DNA of 64,000 nt from Citrobacter koseri (GTDB lineage: Bacteria > Pseudomonadota > Gammaproteobacteria > Enterobacterales > Enterobacteriaceae). Shown here in pieces: positions 54,879 to 64,000 of the stretch. The translations under genes were made by a program, and so were the position numbers. Within the stretch, counting starts at the first letter, position 1. Each line of letters begins with the position of its first letter. The notes below the pieces were generated by a model, which saw nothing but the letters and a program-made list of their open reading frames with translations, was not told the DNA's origin and did no database searches. Location: positions 62,001 through 126,000 of the forward strand of contig UAVY01000007.1 in the NCBI GenBank assembly GCA_900446925.1, given 5' to 3'.

Positions 54879-56177
54879 ATGGATGAATTCAAACCAGAAG
54901 ACGAGCTGAAACCCGATCCCAGCGATCGTCGTACTGGTCGTACTCGTCAATCTTCTGAACGCGATAATGATCCACAGATCAATTTCGATGACGTCGACCT
55001 GGATACGGACGATCGTCGTCCAGGGCGTGCGCGAAAGGCGCGTGAGGAAGAGCAGTACAGCGAAGACGATTATGAATCCGATGATGCAGTGGATGAAGAG
55101 CGCGTAGAGCGTCGTCCCCGCAAACGTAAGAAAGCCGCCAGCAAACCCGCTTCCCGTCAATACATCATGATGGGTGTCGGCGTTCTGGTGTTGCTGCTGC
55201 TGATCATCGGTATTGGCTCCGCGCTGAAAGCTCCTTCACCCTCCTCTTCCAGCGATCAAACGGCGTCTGCCGAGAAGAACATCGATCTTTCCGGCAATAA
55301 CGCGACCGATCAGGCGAGCGCCACGCAGCCTGCGCCAGACGCTGAACAGACCGCCGGAAACACGCAGCAGGATGTTTCTCTGCCGCCGATCGCCTCAGCG
55401 GCCAACGCAGGGTCAGGCGCCTGCCGCGACCGAAGGGCCAGCAGCGTGTGGAAGTTCAGGGCGATCTGAACAATGCGCTGACTCAGCCGCAGGGCCAGGA
55501 ACAGGTTAACAATGTGGTGGCGAACTCCACGCTGCCGACGGAACCTGCCACCGTTGCGCCAATCCGCAACGGCAATGCGCCGCGTCAGACGGCGACGACG
55601 CAATCGGGCGAGCGTCAGGCCACTACGCGCCCGGAACGTAAGCAGGTTGTGATTGAGCCGAAGAAACCGCAGACCACCGCGAAAGCGACGCCAGCGGAAC
55701 CGAAGCCGACCACGCAGCCGAAACGTAGCGAACCTGCCGCGCCGGTCGCGACGACGAAAGCGCCAGCAACCTCCGCGCCAGCGGCAACGACCGCGCCGAA
55801 AGCCACCGCCAGCACTGCGCCTGCACAAACCGCAGCGCCAGCGCAAACCACAGCGGCAGCCGGCAGTGCGGCTGGTACGAAAAGCACAGGTAACGTGGGT
55901 TCGCTGAAGTCTGCGCCTTCCAGCCATTACACCCTGCAACTCAGCAGTTCTTCTAACTACGACAACCTGAACGGTTGGGCGAAGAAAGAAAACCTGAAAA
56001 ACTATGTGGTGTATCAGACGACGCGTAACGGCCAGCCGTGGGTATGTTCTGGTAACGGGTTGTGTATGCGTCTAAAGATGATGCCAAACGTGCGGTGTCT
56101 ACGTTGCCAGCCGATGTGCAGGGCGAAAAACCCGTGGGGCAAAACCGTTGCATCAGGTGCAGGCCGATCTGAAGTAA
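54879..56177 (+). CDS. damX: SPOR-domain cell division protein DamX (six frameshifts)
   Basis: Bitopic protein recruited to the septum through a C-terminal SPOR domain that binds denuded glycan. The acidic/basic N-terminal cytoplasmic region (residues 1-100) is followed by a membrane helix ([17 protein letters not shown]), a long Ala/Pro/Thr-rich linker and the SPOR domain ([17 protein letters not shown]... to the end). Extra bases at about 55400, 55436, 56041, 56060, 56122 and 56137 break the frame. Corrected length is 430 residues, ending [10 protein letters not shown] at 56177. The linker differs in length from E. coli, as expected of low-complexity sequence. Confidence 0.9.
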
Positions 56178-56249
56178 TAGTCATGTTAAAGCGCAGGATG
56201 CTGTCGGAGCTTTCTCCACAGCCGGAGAAGGTGTAATTAGTTAGTCAGC

Positions 56250-57087
56250 ATGAAAAAGAATCGCGCTTTTCTGAAGTGGGCAGGGGGGAAATACCCCCTG
56301 CTTGATGACATCAAACGGCATTTACCGAAAGGTGAATGTCTGGTTGAACCCTTTGTGGGTGCCGGGTCGGTGTTTCTTAACACCGACTTTTCTCGTTATA
56401 TTCTTGCCGATATTAATAGTGACCTTATCAGCCTCTATAACATCGTGAAGTCGCGTACTGAAGAGTATGTGCGGGCTTCCCGCGAGCTGTTTACGCCTGA
56501 GACGAATCAGGCCGAGGTTTACTATCAACTCCGTGAAGAGTTCAATACGAGCCGGGAGCCGTTCCGTCGAGCGGTCCTGTTCTTATACCTGAACCGCTAT
56601 GGTTACAACGGCCTGTGCCGCTATAACTTGCGTGGGGGAGTTTAACGTGCCGTTTGGCCGTTACAAAAAGCCCTACTTCCCGGAAACGGAGTTGTACCAT
56701 TTTGCCAAAAAAGCGCAGAATGCAGAGTTTCATTGCCTTTCGTATGAAGAGTGTATGGATCGTGCTGATAGCAATTCTGTGGTCTATTGCGATCCGCCTT
56801 ACGCACCGCTTTCTGCGACGGCGAATTTCACCGCTTATCATACCAATAGCTTCAGCCCAAAAGAGCAGGCGCGCCTGGCGGAGATGGCAGAAAAGCTGGT
56901 CAGCAAGCGGATCCCGGTGTTAATTTCGAACCATGACACGCCCGATACCCGCGAGTGGTACAAAGCGGCGAAACATTTTCAGGTCAAAGTGCGTCGCAGT
57001 ATAAGCAGCAATGGCGGCACACGTAAAAAGGTGGACGAACTGCTGGCTCTGTACCAACCAGGAGTCGTAACGCCTGCGAAAAAATAA
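56250..57087 (+). CDS. dam: DNA adenine methylase Dam (one frameshift)
   Basis: Methylates adenine in GATC, guiding mismatch repair, replication timing and some promoters. The N-terminal SAM-binding motif FLKWAGGKY and the catalytic motif [12 protein letters not shown] are present. An extra base in the G-run at 56634-56638 breaks the frame after NLRG. Corrected, [17 protein letters not shown] is continuous and the protein has 278 residues. The target-recognition hairpin [22 protein letters not shown] near the C-terminus is conserved. Between damX and rpe. Confidence 0.94.
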
Positions 57088-57104
57088 TTCTCAAGGAGAA
57101 GCGG

Positions 57105-57782
57105 ATGAAACAGTATTTGATTGCCCCCTCAATTCTGTCGGCTGATTTTGCCCGCCTGGGTGAGGACACCGCGAAAGTGCTGGCTGCTGGTGCGGATGTC
57201 GTGCATTTTGACGTCATGGACAACCACTATGTGCCGAACCTGACCATCGGCCCGATGGTGCTGAAATCCCTGCGCAAATACGGTATTACCGCCCCCATCG
57301 ACGTGCATTTGATGGTGAAGCCGGTTGACCGCATCGTGCCGGATTTCGCCGCAGTGGGCGCCAGCATCATTACGTTTCATCCCGAAGCCTCCGAGCATGT
57401 CGATCGTACCTTGCAGCTGATTAAAGAAAACGGCTGTAAAGCGGGTCTGGTGTTTAACCCGGCCACGCCGCTGAGTTATCTGGATTACGTGATGGATAAG
57501 CTGGATGTGATCCTGCTGATGTCCGTCAACCCGGGTTTTGGCGGCCAGTCTTTTATTCCGCACACGCTGGAAAAGCTGCGTGAGGTGCGCCGTCGTATTG
57601 ATGAGTCAGGCTATGACATTCGCCTGGAAGTGGACGGCGGCGTCAAGGTGAACAACATCGGCGAAATCGCCGCGGCGGGCGCAGACATGTTTGTGGCAGG
57701 CTCCGCGATTTTCGACCAACCAGACTACAAAAAAGTCATTGATGAAATGCGCAGTGAACTGGCAAAGGTAAGTCATGGATAA
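57105..57782 (+). CDS. rpe: Ribulose-phosphate 3-epimerase Rpe
   Basis: Interconverts ribulose 5-phosphate and xylulose 5-phosphate in the pentose phosphate pathway. The TIM barrel of 225 residues carries [13 protein letters not shown], the metal ligands in [17 protein letters not shown] and HLMVKPVD, and VNPGFGGQ near the phosphate site. Preceded by AAGGAG; the stop overlaps the gph start by 8 nt. No frameshift. Confidence 0.97.
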   Translation: MKQYLIAPSILSADFARLGEDTAKVLAAGADVVHFDVMDNHYVPNLTIGPMVLKSLRKYGITAPIDVHLMVKPVDRIVPDFAAVGASIITFHPEASEHVDRTLQLIKENGCKAGLVFNPATPLSYLDYVMDKLDVILLMSVNPGFGGQSFIPHTLEKLREVRRRIDESGYDIRLEVDGGVKVNNIGEIAAAGADMFVAGSAIFDQPDYKKVIDEMRSELAKVSHG

Positions 57783-58526
57783 ATTGCAGGATATTCGGGG
57801 TGTCGCCTTTGACCTCGACGGCACGCTGGTCGACAGCGCGCCGGGATTAGCCGCTGCGGTAGATATGGCGTTATACGCGCTGGAACTGCCTACCGCTGGC
57901 GAAGATCGCGTAATTACCTGGATTGGTAACGGCGCGGATGTATTGATGGAGCGTGCGCTCGCCTGGGCTCGACAGGAACGCGCTACGTTACGTAAAACAA
58001 TGGGCAAACCGCCTGTTGATGATGAGATCCCCGCCGAGGAGCAGGTGCGTATTTTGCGTAAGCTGTTCGACCGCTACTATGGCGATGTGGCGGAAGAAGG
58101 GACGTTCCTGTTCCCGCACGTAGCCGATACGCTGGGCGCGCTGCATGCCAAAAGGGCTGCCGCTTGGACTGGTGACCAATAAGCCGACGCCGTTTGTGGC
58201 GCCGCTGCTTGAAGCGCTGGATATCGCCAAATACTTCAGCGTGGTTATTGGCGGCGACGATGTGCAGAACAAAAAGCCGCATCCCGATCCGCTGCTGCTG
58301 GTGGCAAAGCGGATGGGCGTCGCGCCTGAACAGATGCTCTTTGTGGGCGATTCGCGTAACGACATTCAGGCTGCAAAAGCGGCTGGCTGCCCGTCGGTCG
58401 GCCTCACGTACGGCTACAACTATGGCGAATCAATCGCTCTTAGCCAGCCGGATGTGATTTACGACACTATTAATGACCTTCTGCCCGCTCTCGGGCTTCC
58501 GCATAGCGAAAATCAGGAATCGAAAA

Positions 58527-58534
<8 letters not shown>
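57775..58534 (+). CDS. gph: Phosphoglycolate phosphatase Gph (one frameshift)
   Basis: HAD-family enzyme that removes phosphate from 2-phosphoglycolate formed during repair of oxidised DNA ends. The nucleophile motif [12 protein letters not shown] lies near residues 11-22, motif II is LVTNKP and motif IV is [12 protein letters not shown]. An extra A in the run at 58150-58153 breaks the frame. Corrected, [15 protein letters not shown] is continuous and the protein has 252 residues. Overlaps rpe upstream and trpS downstream. Confidence 0.94.
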
Positions 58535-59536
<1,002 letters not shown>

Positions 59537-59550
59537 TGCGCACCGCGCCA

Positions 59551-59604
59551 TAGGCCAGATAAGGCGTTTACGTCGCCACCCGGCGTAAACACGGCGAGGC
59601 CTAC
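59551..59604. repeat. Degenerate REP pair after trpS
   Basis: TAGGCCAGATAAGGCG with CGTCGCCACCCGGCG and then CGGCGAGGCCTAC, a weakened REP pair just downstream of trpS. Confidence 0.55.
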
Positions 59605-59629
59605 AGTGTGATGCGACACCACACATTAA

Positions 59630-59656
59630 AAAACCGGGGATTTCCCGGTTTTTTTG
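59630..59656 (+). terminator. Terminator after trpS
   Basis: AAACCGGG pairs with CCCGGTTT around a short loop and is followed by a T-run. It ends the aroK-trpS operon. Confidence 0.85.
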
Positions 59657-59728
59657 TCTCTCTGCGTACCCGTGACGAAAAACTGTGAGGCGTCTCGCCG
59701 TTTACGCACATCGTCATTGCGCGATATC

Positions 59729-59756
59729 TTCATTTTAATGAATATATAAATATTCA
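59729..59756. promoter_or_regulatory. Overlapping palindromes before yhfZ (candidate operator)
   Basis: TTCATT-TT-AATGAA at 59729-59742 and TGAATAT-ATAA-ATATTCA at 59739-59756 are both perfect inverted repeats and overlap. The second ends 15 bases before the yhfZ start. The half-site TGAATAT recurs before yhfX. Confidence 0.5.
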
Positions 59757-59771
59757 CTTTACTGAAAATTT

Positions 59772-60681
59772 ATGATGCGTCGAACATTTATCAAAAAAGA
59801 GGGGGTCGTGCTGACGACCCTGGCCCGCTACCTGCTTGGTGAGAAATGCGGTAACCGTTTGAAAACGATAGATGAACTGGCTAACGAATGCCACTCATCG
59901 GTGGGGTTAACGCAGGCCGCATTAAAAACGCTGGAGTCTTCCGGGGCGATCCGTATTGAGCGTCGTGGGCGCAACGGCAGCTTCTTGGTGGAGATGGATA
60001 ACAAAACGTTGCTGTCGCATGTGGACATCAGCAACGTTGTTTGCGCGATGCCGCTGCCGTACACCCGTCTGTATGAAGGGCTGGCGAGCGGGCTGAAAGC
60101 GCAGTTTGAAGGGATTCCATTTTATTACGCGCACATGCGTGGGGCGGATATCCGGGTTGAGTGCCTGCTGAATGGTGTCTACGACATGGCCGTGGTGTCG
60201 CGTCTGGCCGCAGAGAGCTACCTGGCGCAAAACGGGTTGCGCATCGCGCTGGAACTGGGGCCCCACACCTATGTCGGCGAGCACCAGTTGATCTGCCGTA
60301 AAGGCGAATCCGACCGGGTGAAGCGAGTGGGGCTGGATAACCGTTCGGCAGATCAGAAAATCATGACTGAAGCCTGTTTCGGCAAAAGTGATGTGGAGCT
60401 GATAGACCTCTCTTATCACGAAAGTCTTCAGCGCATTGTGAAAGGCGATGTGGATGCGGTGATCTGGAATGTGGTGGCGGAAGCGGAGCTGGCATTGCTG
60501 GGGTTAGAAGCGACGCCGCTCCACCCGCGATCCTCGATTCTTGCAGGCCACCGAAGCCGTGGTGCTGACCCGGTCGGACGATTACCCGATGCAGCAACTG
60601 CTGCGCGCCGTGGTGGACAAACAGGCGCTGCTCGCCCATCAGCAACGTGTGGTCAGCGGTGAACAGGAACCCAGTTACTAA
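59772..60681 (+). CDS. yhfZ: Putative transcriptional regulator YhfZ (one frameshift)
   Basis: Predicted DNA-binding regulator of the yhf operon. An N-terminal winged-helix-like region (about residues 20-65, LKTIDELANECHSSVGLTQAA) resembles GntR-type domains; the C-terminal part resembles periplasmic-binding-protein-like ligand domains. The ligand is unknown. The start is ATG at 59772 or 59775. An extra C at about 60521 breaks the frame. Corrected, TPLTRDPRFLQATEAVVL is continuous and it ends GEQEPSY at 60681 with about 302 residues. It heads yhfZ-yhfY-yhfX-yhfW-php. Confidence 0.88.
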
Positions 60682-60701
60682 GTTAATCAAAGGCATTGTA
60701 A

Positions 60702-61064
60702 ATGGAAAACAGACTCAGCCTGCTGTGTGACGCAGGGGTTATCGATGAAGATATTTGCCGCGGTATGTTGCAGGTCGTCAGACGACTGGACGAGGAGTGG
60801 AAGCTGCCGGTGCATACCGAGCAGGGAACGATGGCGATAACCCACATGGCCAGCGCGTTAATGCGCAGTCGCCGGGGAGAGGTGATTGACGCGCTGGATC
60901 ACGAGCTGCTGGCGGAACTGACGCAATCTCCCCACTGGCCCGCGATTTTGTTGGCGCACCAGGCGCTGCTGGCGGAGTTTACGGTTTCGCTTCATGCCAA
61001 TGAGGAAGGTTATTTGTTGGCAAATCTATATGGGCTGTGGATGGCGGCGCACGAAGCGTCGTGA
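60702..61064 (+). CDS. yhfY: PRD-domain protein YhfY
   Basis: 120-residue protein made of what looks like a single PTS regulation (PRD) domain, the helical module usually found in BglG-type antiterminators and sugar-PTS regulators, including VHTEQGTMAITHMASALMR with a central histidine. It has no DNA- or RNA-binding part. A stand-alone PRD next to a regulator (YhfZ) suggests it modulates YhfZ, which is inference. No frameshift. Confidence 0.85.
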   Translation: MENRLSLLCDAGVIDEDICRGMLQVVRRLDEEWKLPVHTEQGTMAITHMASALMRSRRGEVIDALDHELLAELTQSPHWPAILLAHQALLAEFTVSLHANEEGYLLANLYGLWMAAHEAS

Positions 61065-61092
61065 GGAACACCGTACATCAACGTACCACACC

Positions 61093-61120
61093 TTAAATAT
61101 TCAAAAAAATGAATATTTAA
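61093..61120. promoter_or_regulatory. 11-bp inverted repeat before yhfX (candidate operator)
   Basis: TTAAATATTCA at 61093-61103 and TGAATATTTAA at 61110-61120 are exact complements around AAAAAA. It lies 29-56 nt before the yhfX start, in the only sizeable gap of the cluster after yhfZ. It shares the ATATTCA/TGAATAT half-site with the yhfZ upstream palindrome, in opposite order. No T-run, so not a terminator. Confidence 0.5.
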
Positions 61121-61148
61121 TTCAGGGATTAGAAACCGAGGCACAAAG

Positions 61149-62312
61149 ATGTTTATACACGCATTGAAACGCCAGAATCCGGCGCTGATTACCGCCGCGA
61201 TCCGACTCTGGCAGCAGGGAAGGATCGTCCCGGACAGCTGGGTGATTGATGTTGATCAGGTGCTGGAAAACGGGAAGCGCCTGGTTGATACGGCTCATCA
61301 ATACGGCATCACGCTGTATCTGATGACAAAACAGCTTGGGCGCAATCCCTGGCTGGCGGAAAAGCTGCTGGCGCTGGGATATGCCGGAATTGTCACGGTG
61401 GATTACAAAGAGGCCAGGGTCATGCGTCGCGCCGGATTGCCGGTGGCGCATCAGGGGCATTTAGTGCAGATCCCCTCCCGGCAGATTGGCGAAGCGGTGG
61501 AGCAAGGGACGGACATTATTACGCTCTTTTCGCTGGAGAAGGCGCGTGAAGTGTCGGCGGCAGCGGTGAAGGCCGGGCGCGTGCAGGCGGTAATGCTGAA
61601 GATTTACGGCGAGCAGGATTTTCTTTATCCGGGGCAGGAGAGCGGCTTCCCGCTGGCGCGCCTTGATGACGCTGTGAATGACATTCGCCGTCTGCCGGGG
61701 CTCCATGTCACGGGGTTAACGCATTTCCCCTGCCTGCTGTGGGATGACGCATCAGGCGAGACCAGGCCGACGCCCAATCTGCATTCCCTGGTCAAGGCGA
61801 GGCAGCAACTGGAAGAACAGGAGATTGCCATTGAGCAGCTTAATGCGCCCTCTGCAACCAGCTGCGCGTCTTTGCCGCTGTTGGCGCGGTATGGCGTCAC
61901 CCATGCCGAACCGGGCCATGCGCTGACCGGCACCATTCCGTCGAACCAGCAAGGCGATCAGCCTGAACGTATTGCGATGCTCTGGCTGAGTGAAATTTCG
62001 CACCATTTTCGTGGCAACAGCTACTGCTATGGCGGCGGCTATTACCGCCGGGGACATGCGTGCAACGCGCTCGTTTTTACGCCGGAAAACGACGTTCCCG
62101 CGAAGACGACGCTGGAATCCGTCGATGACAGCAGTATCGACTACTACCTGCCGCTTGCAGGGACGTTTCCGGTGAGCAGCGCCGTGGTGCTCTGTTTTCG
62201 TACCCAAATTTTTGTGACGCGCAGTGATGTGGTGCTGGTGTCTGGCATTCAGCGCGGCGCGGCGGAAATCGTCGCCCGTTATGACAGTCTCGGAAACGTA
62301 CTGGAGGCGTAA
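61149..62312 (+). CDS. yhfX: PLP-dependent alanine racemase-like protein YhfX
   Basis: 387-residue protein of the fold type III (alanine racemase-like) PLP family; the reaction is not established. The N-terminal barrel segment [19 protein letters not shown] matches the start of such barrels, [12 protein letters not shown] carries the likely PLP lysine near residue 62, and [11 protein letters not shown] and [14 protein letters not shown] are conserved with E. coli. Starts 84 nt after yhfY, and its stop overlaps the yhfW start (TAATG). No frameshift. Confidence 0.85.
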   Translation: MFIHALKRQNPALITAAIRLWQQGRIVPDSWVIDVDQVLENGKRLVDTAHQYGITLYLMTKQLGRNPWLAEKLLALGYAGIVTVDYKEARVMRRAGLPVAHQGHLVQIPSRQIGEAVEQGTDIITLFSLEKAREVSAAAVKAGRVQAVMLKIYGEQDFLYPGQESGFPLARLDDAVNDIRRLPGLHVTGLTHFPCLLWDDASGETRPTPNLHSLVKARQQLEEQEIAIEQLNAPSATSCASLPLLARYGVTHAEPGHALTGTIPSNQQGDQPERIAMLWLSEISHHFRGNSYCYGGGYYRRGHACNALVFTPENDVPAKTTLESVDDSSIDYYLPLAGTFPVSSAVVLCFRTQIFVTRSDVVLVSGIQRGAAEIVARYDSLGNVLEA

Positions 62313-63539
62313 TGGCTCGTTTTGTGGTGCTGGTGATTGATAGCTTCGGCGTCGGCGCAATGAAGGATGTGGCGGAGGTTCGTCCGCAGGATGTCGGGGC
62401 GAATACCTGCGGACATATTCTGCGTCAGCTCCCGCAGCTACATCTGCCGACGCTGGAGAAACTGGGGTTGATTAACGCGCTGGGCTATGCGCCAGGCGTT
62501 ATGGCTCCCTCGGCATCGGCAGCGTGGGGGGATCGCGGAATTGCAGCATGAAGGAGGGGATACCTTCATGGGGCATCAGGAGATTTTAGGAACGCGTCCG
62601 CAGGCGCCGCTGCGTATGCCGTTTAGCGAGGTGATTGATCGCGTTGAGCTGGCGCTGAAGGCAGCGGGCTGGCAGGTAGAGCGACGTGGCGGCGAACTGG
62701 CGTTCCTGTGGGTCAATGAGTCGGTGGCGATAGGCGATAACCTCGAAGCGGATTTAGGGCAGGTTTACAACATTACCGCCAACCTTTCCGCCATCGCCTT
62801 TGACGAGGTGCTGAAGATTGGCCGCATTGTGCGTGAACACGCGCAGGTGGGGCGCGTCATTGCATTCGGCGGCACGCTTCACGACAGCCAGCGGATTCTG
62901 GACGCCGCAGAAGCGAAAGAGGGGCGTTTTATTGGCATCAATGCGCCGCGATCCGGCGCATATGAGAGCGGTTTTCAGGTTGTTCATATGGGCTATGGCG
63001 TGGATGAGCGGGTTCAGGTGCCGCAAAAACTGCATGAGGTTGGCGTGCCGACCGTGCTGATCGGCAAAGTGGCGGATATCGTGGCGAACCCTCACGGACG
63101 TAGCTGGCAAAACCTGGTGGACAGCCAGCGCATCATGGATATCACGCGTGATGAATTCAGTGCCGCCCGGCATGCGTTTATCTGCACCAACATCCAGGAA
63201 ACCGATCTGGCGGGACACGCCCAGGATGTCGCACGTTATGCGGAACGTTTGCAGGTGGTTGACCGTAATCTTGCGCGGCTGACAAGCGAGATGACACCCG
63301 ATGATTGTCTGCTGGTGATGGCCGACCACGGCAACGATCCGACGATAGGTCACAGTCACCATACCCGTGAAAGAGTGCCGATTCTGGTCTACCGGCAGGG
63401 GCTGAAGCCTGTTCAGTTGGGCCTTCGCACCACGCTGTCGGATGTGGGCGCGACGGTCTGTGAGTTCTTTGGTGCGCCCGCGCCACAAAACGGCACCTCT
63501 TTCTTTTCGTCATTACAGCTCACAGGAGACGCCTTATGA
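62312..63539 (+). CDS. yhfW: Phosphopentomutase-like protein YhfW (one frameshift)
   Basis: Alkaline-phosphatase-superfamily protein related to phosphopentomutase DeoB; its substrate is unknown. The N-terminal metal-binding region [26 protein letters not shown] segment, [12 protein letters not shown] and the C-terminal metal motif [18 protein letters not shown] fit the family. An extra G in the run at 62526-62531 breaks the frame after AAWG. Corrected, [14 protein letters not shown] is continuous and the protein has 408 residues, the E. coli length. Stop overlaps the php start in ATGA. Confidence 0.88.
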
Positions 63540-64000
63540 ATTTTGATACGTCAGGCTACACCTGGGCCCATGAGCATCTGCACATCGATCTCTCCGGGTT
63601 CAAAAATAACCTCGACTGCCGGTTAGATCAGTACGATCTCATTTGTCAGGAGATGAAAGATCTGCGGGCGTTGGGCGTGCGCAACATCATTGAAATGACT
63701 AACCGCTATATGGGGCGCAACCCGCAATTCATGCTCGATTTGATGCGGGATAGCGGGATAAACGTGGTGGCCTGTACGGGTTACTACCAGGACGCATTTT
63801 TCCCTGAGCATGTCGCGACCCGCAGCGTGGAGCAGCTTGCGCAGGAGATGATCGATGAAATTGTCATCGGTATTGATAACACGACGCTGAAAGCCGGAAT
63901 TATTGCGGAAATCGGCTCCAGTGAAGGGGTGATTACGCCGCTGGAAGAGAAGGTGTTTATCGCCGCTGCGCGCGCCCACAATGAAACCGGACGCCCCATC
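63536..64000 (+). CDS. php: Phosphotriesterase homology protein Php, partial
   Basis: The first 155 codons of a roughly 290-residue TIM-barrel metalloenzyme of the phosphotriesterase family; the rest lies beyond the window. The metal-binding HxH motif appears in [11 protein letters not shown] near residues 12-14, and [15 protein letters not shown] and IAEIGSSEG are typical. E. coli Php has no measurable phosphotriesterase activity and its true substrate is unknown. In E. coli yhfU, yhfT and yhfS follow. Confidence 0.9.
   Translation, partial: MNFDTSGYTWAHEHLHIDLSGFKNNLDCRLDQYDLICQEMKDLRALGVRNIIEMTNRYMGRNPQFMLDLMRDSGINVVACTGYYQDAFFPEHVATRSVEQLAQEMIDEIVIGIDNTTLKAGIIAEIGSSEGVITPLEEKVFIAAARAHNETGRPI

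Overview
The window is a chromosomal segment from an Enterobacteriaceae close to Escherichia, Citrobacter and Salmonella. Gene content, gene order and protein sequences, compared from memory with E. coli K-12, follow the yhhW-gntR to yhfZ-php part of the E. coli map almost gene for gene. Several E. coli genes are missing at their usual places (rtcR/rtcBA between glpR and malT, rpnA/yhgA between bioH and feoC, yhgE between pckA and hslO, and the yzgL remnant). This argues against E. coli itself; a Citrobacter-like species is possible but not proven. There are no tRNAs, rRNAs, prophages, insertion sequences or CRISPR arrays. REP/BIME palindromes sit in many of the intergenic gaps.

Layout: (1) 1-3.3 kb, yhhW end and gntR-gntK-gntU (gluconate). 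(2) 3.4-5.3 kb, yhgN and asd. (3) 5.6-15.0 kb, glgBXCAP (glycogen synthesis and breakdown). (4) 15.1-19.0 kb, glpD divergent from glpE-glpG-glpR (glycerol-3-phosphate). (5) 19.0-26.8 kb, malT divergent from malPQ (maltodextrin). (6) 27-31 kb, gntT, nfuA, gntX and bioH. (7) 31-33.8 kb, feoABC (ferrous iron). (8) 34-37 kb, yhgF (tex) and greB. (9) 37.4-41.2 kb, ompR-envZ and pckA. (10) 41.6-46.7 kb, hslO, hslR, yrfG, igaA and nudE. (11) 46.8-52.8 kb, mrcA divergent from hofMNOPQ. (12) 53.1-59.5 kb, aroK-aroB-damX-dam-rpe-gph-trpS. (13) 59.8-64 kb, the poorly understood yhfZ-yhfY-yhfX-yhfW-php cluster, cut by the window end.

The most striking property is technical. About 30 of the roughly 50 genes carry single-base length changes, by hand count about 85 events. 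Nearly all lengthen a short run of identical bases by one; about 13 shorten one. Undoing them restores proteins of the usual family length in every case, including essential trpS and igaA. This looks like consensus sequencing error, so these genes are listed with full corrected extents as CDS and the shift sites are given. Substitutions do not look unusual.

The most promising biology is regulatory. A glgB leader carries a perfect hairpin with GGA in its loop and further A(N)GGA motifs, the pattern expected of CsrA sites. The yhfZ and yhfX upstream regions share an AT-rich palindromic half-site (TGAATAT/ATATTCA), a candidate operator for the uncharacterised YhfZ regulator. Recognisable GntR, GlpR, MalT, CRP and Fur sites tie the carbon and iron genes to their known regulators.
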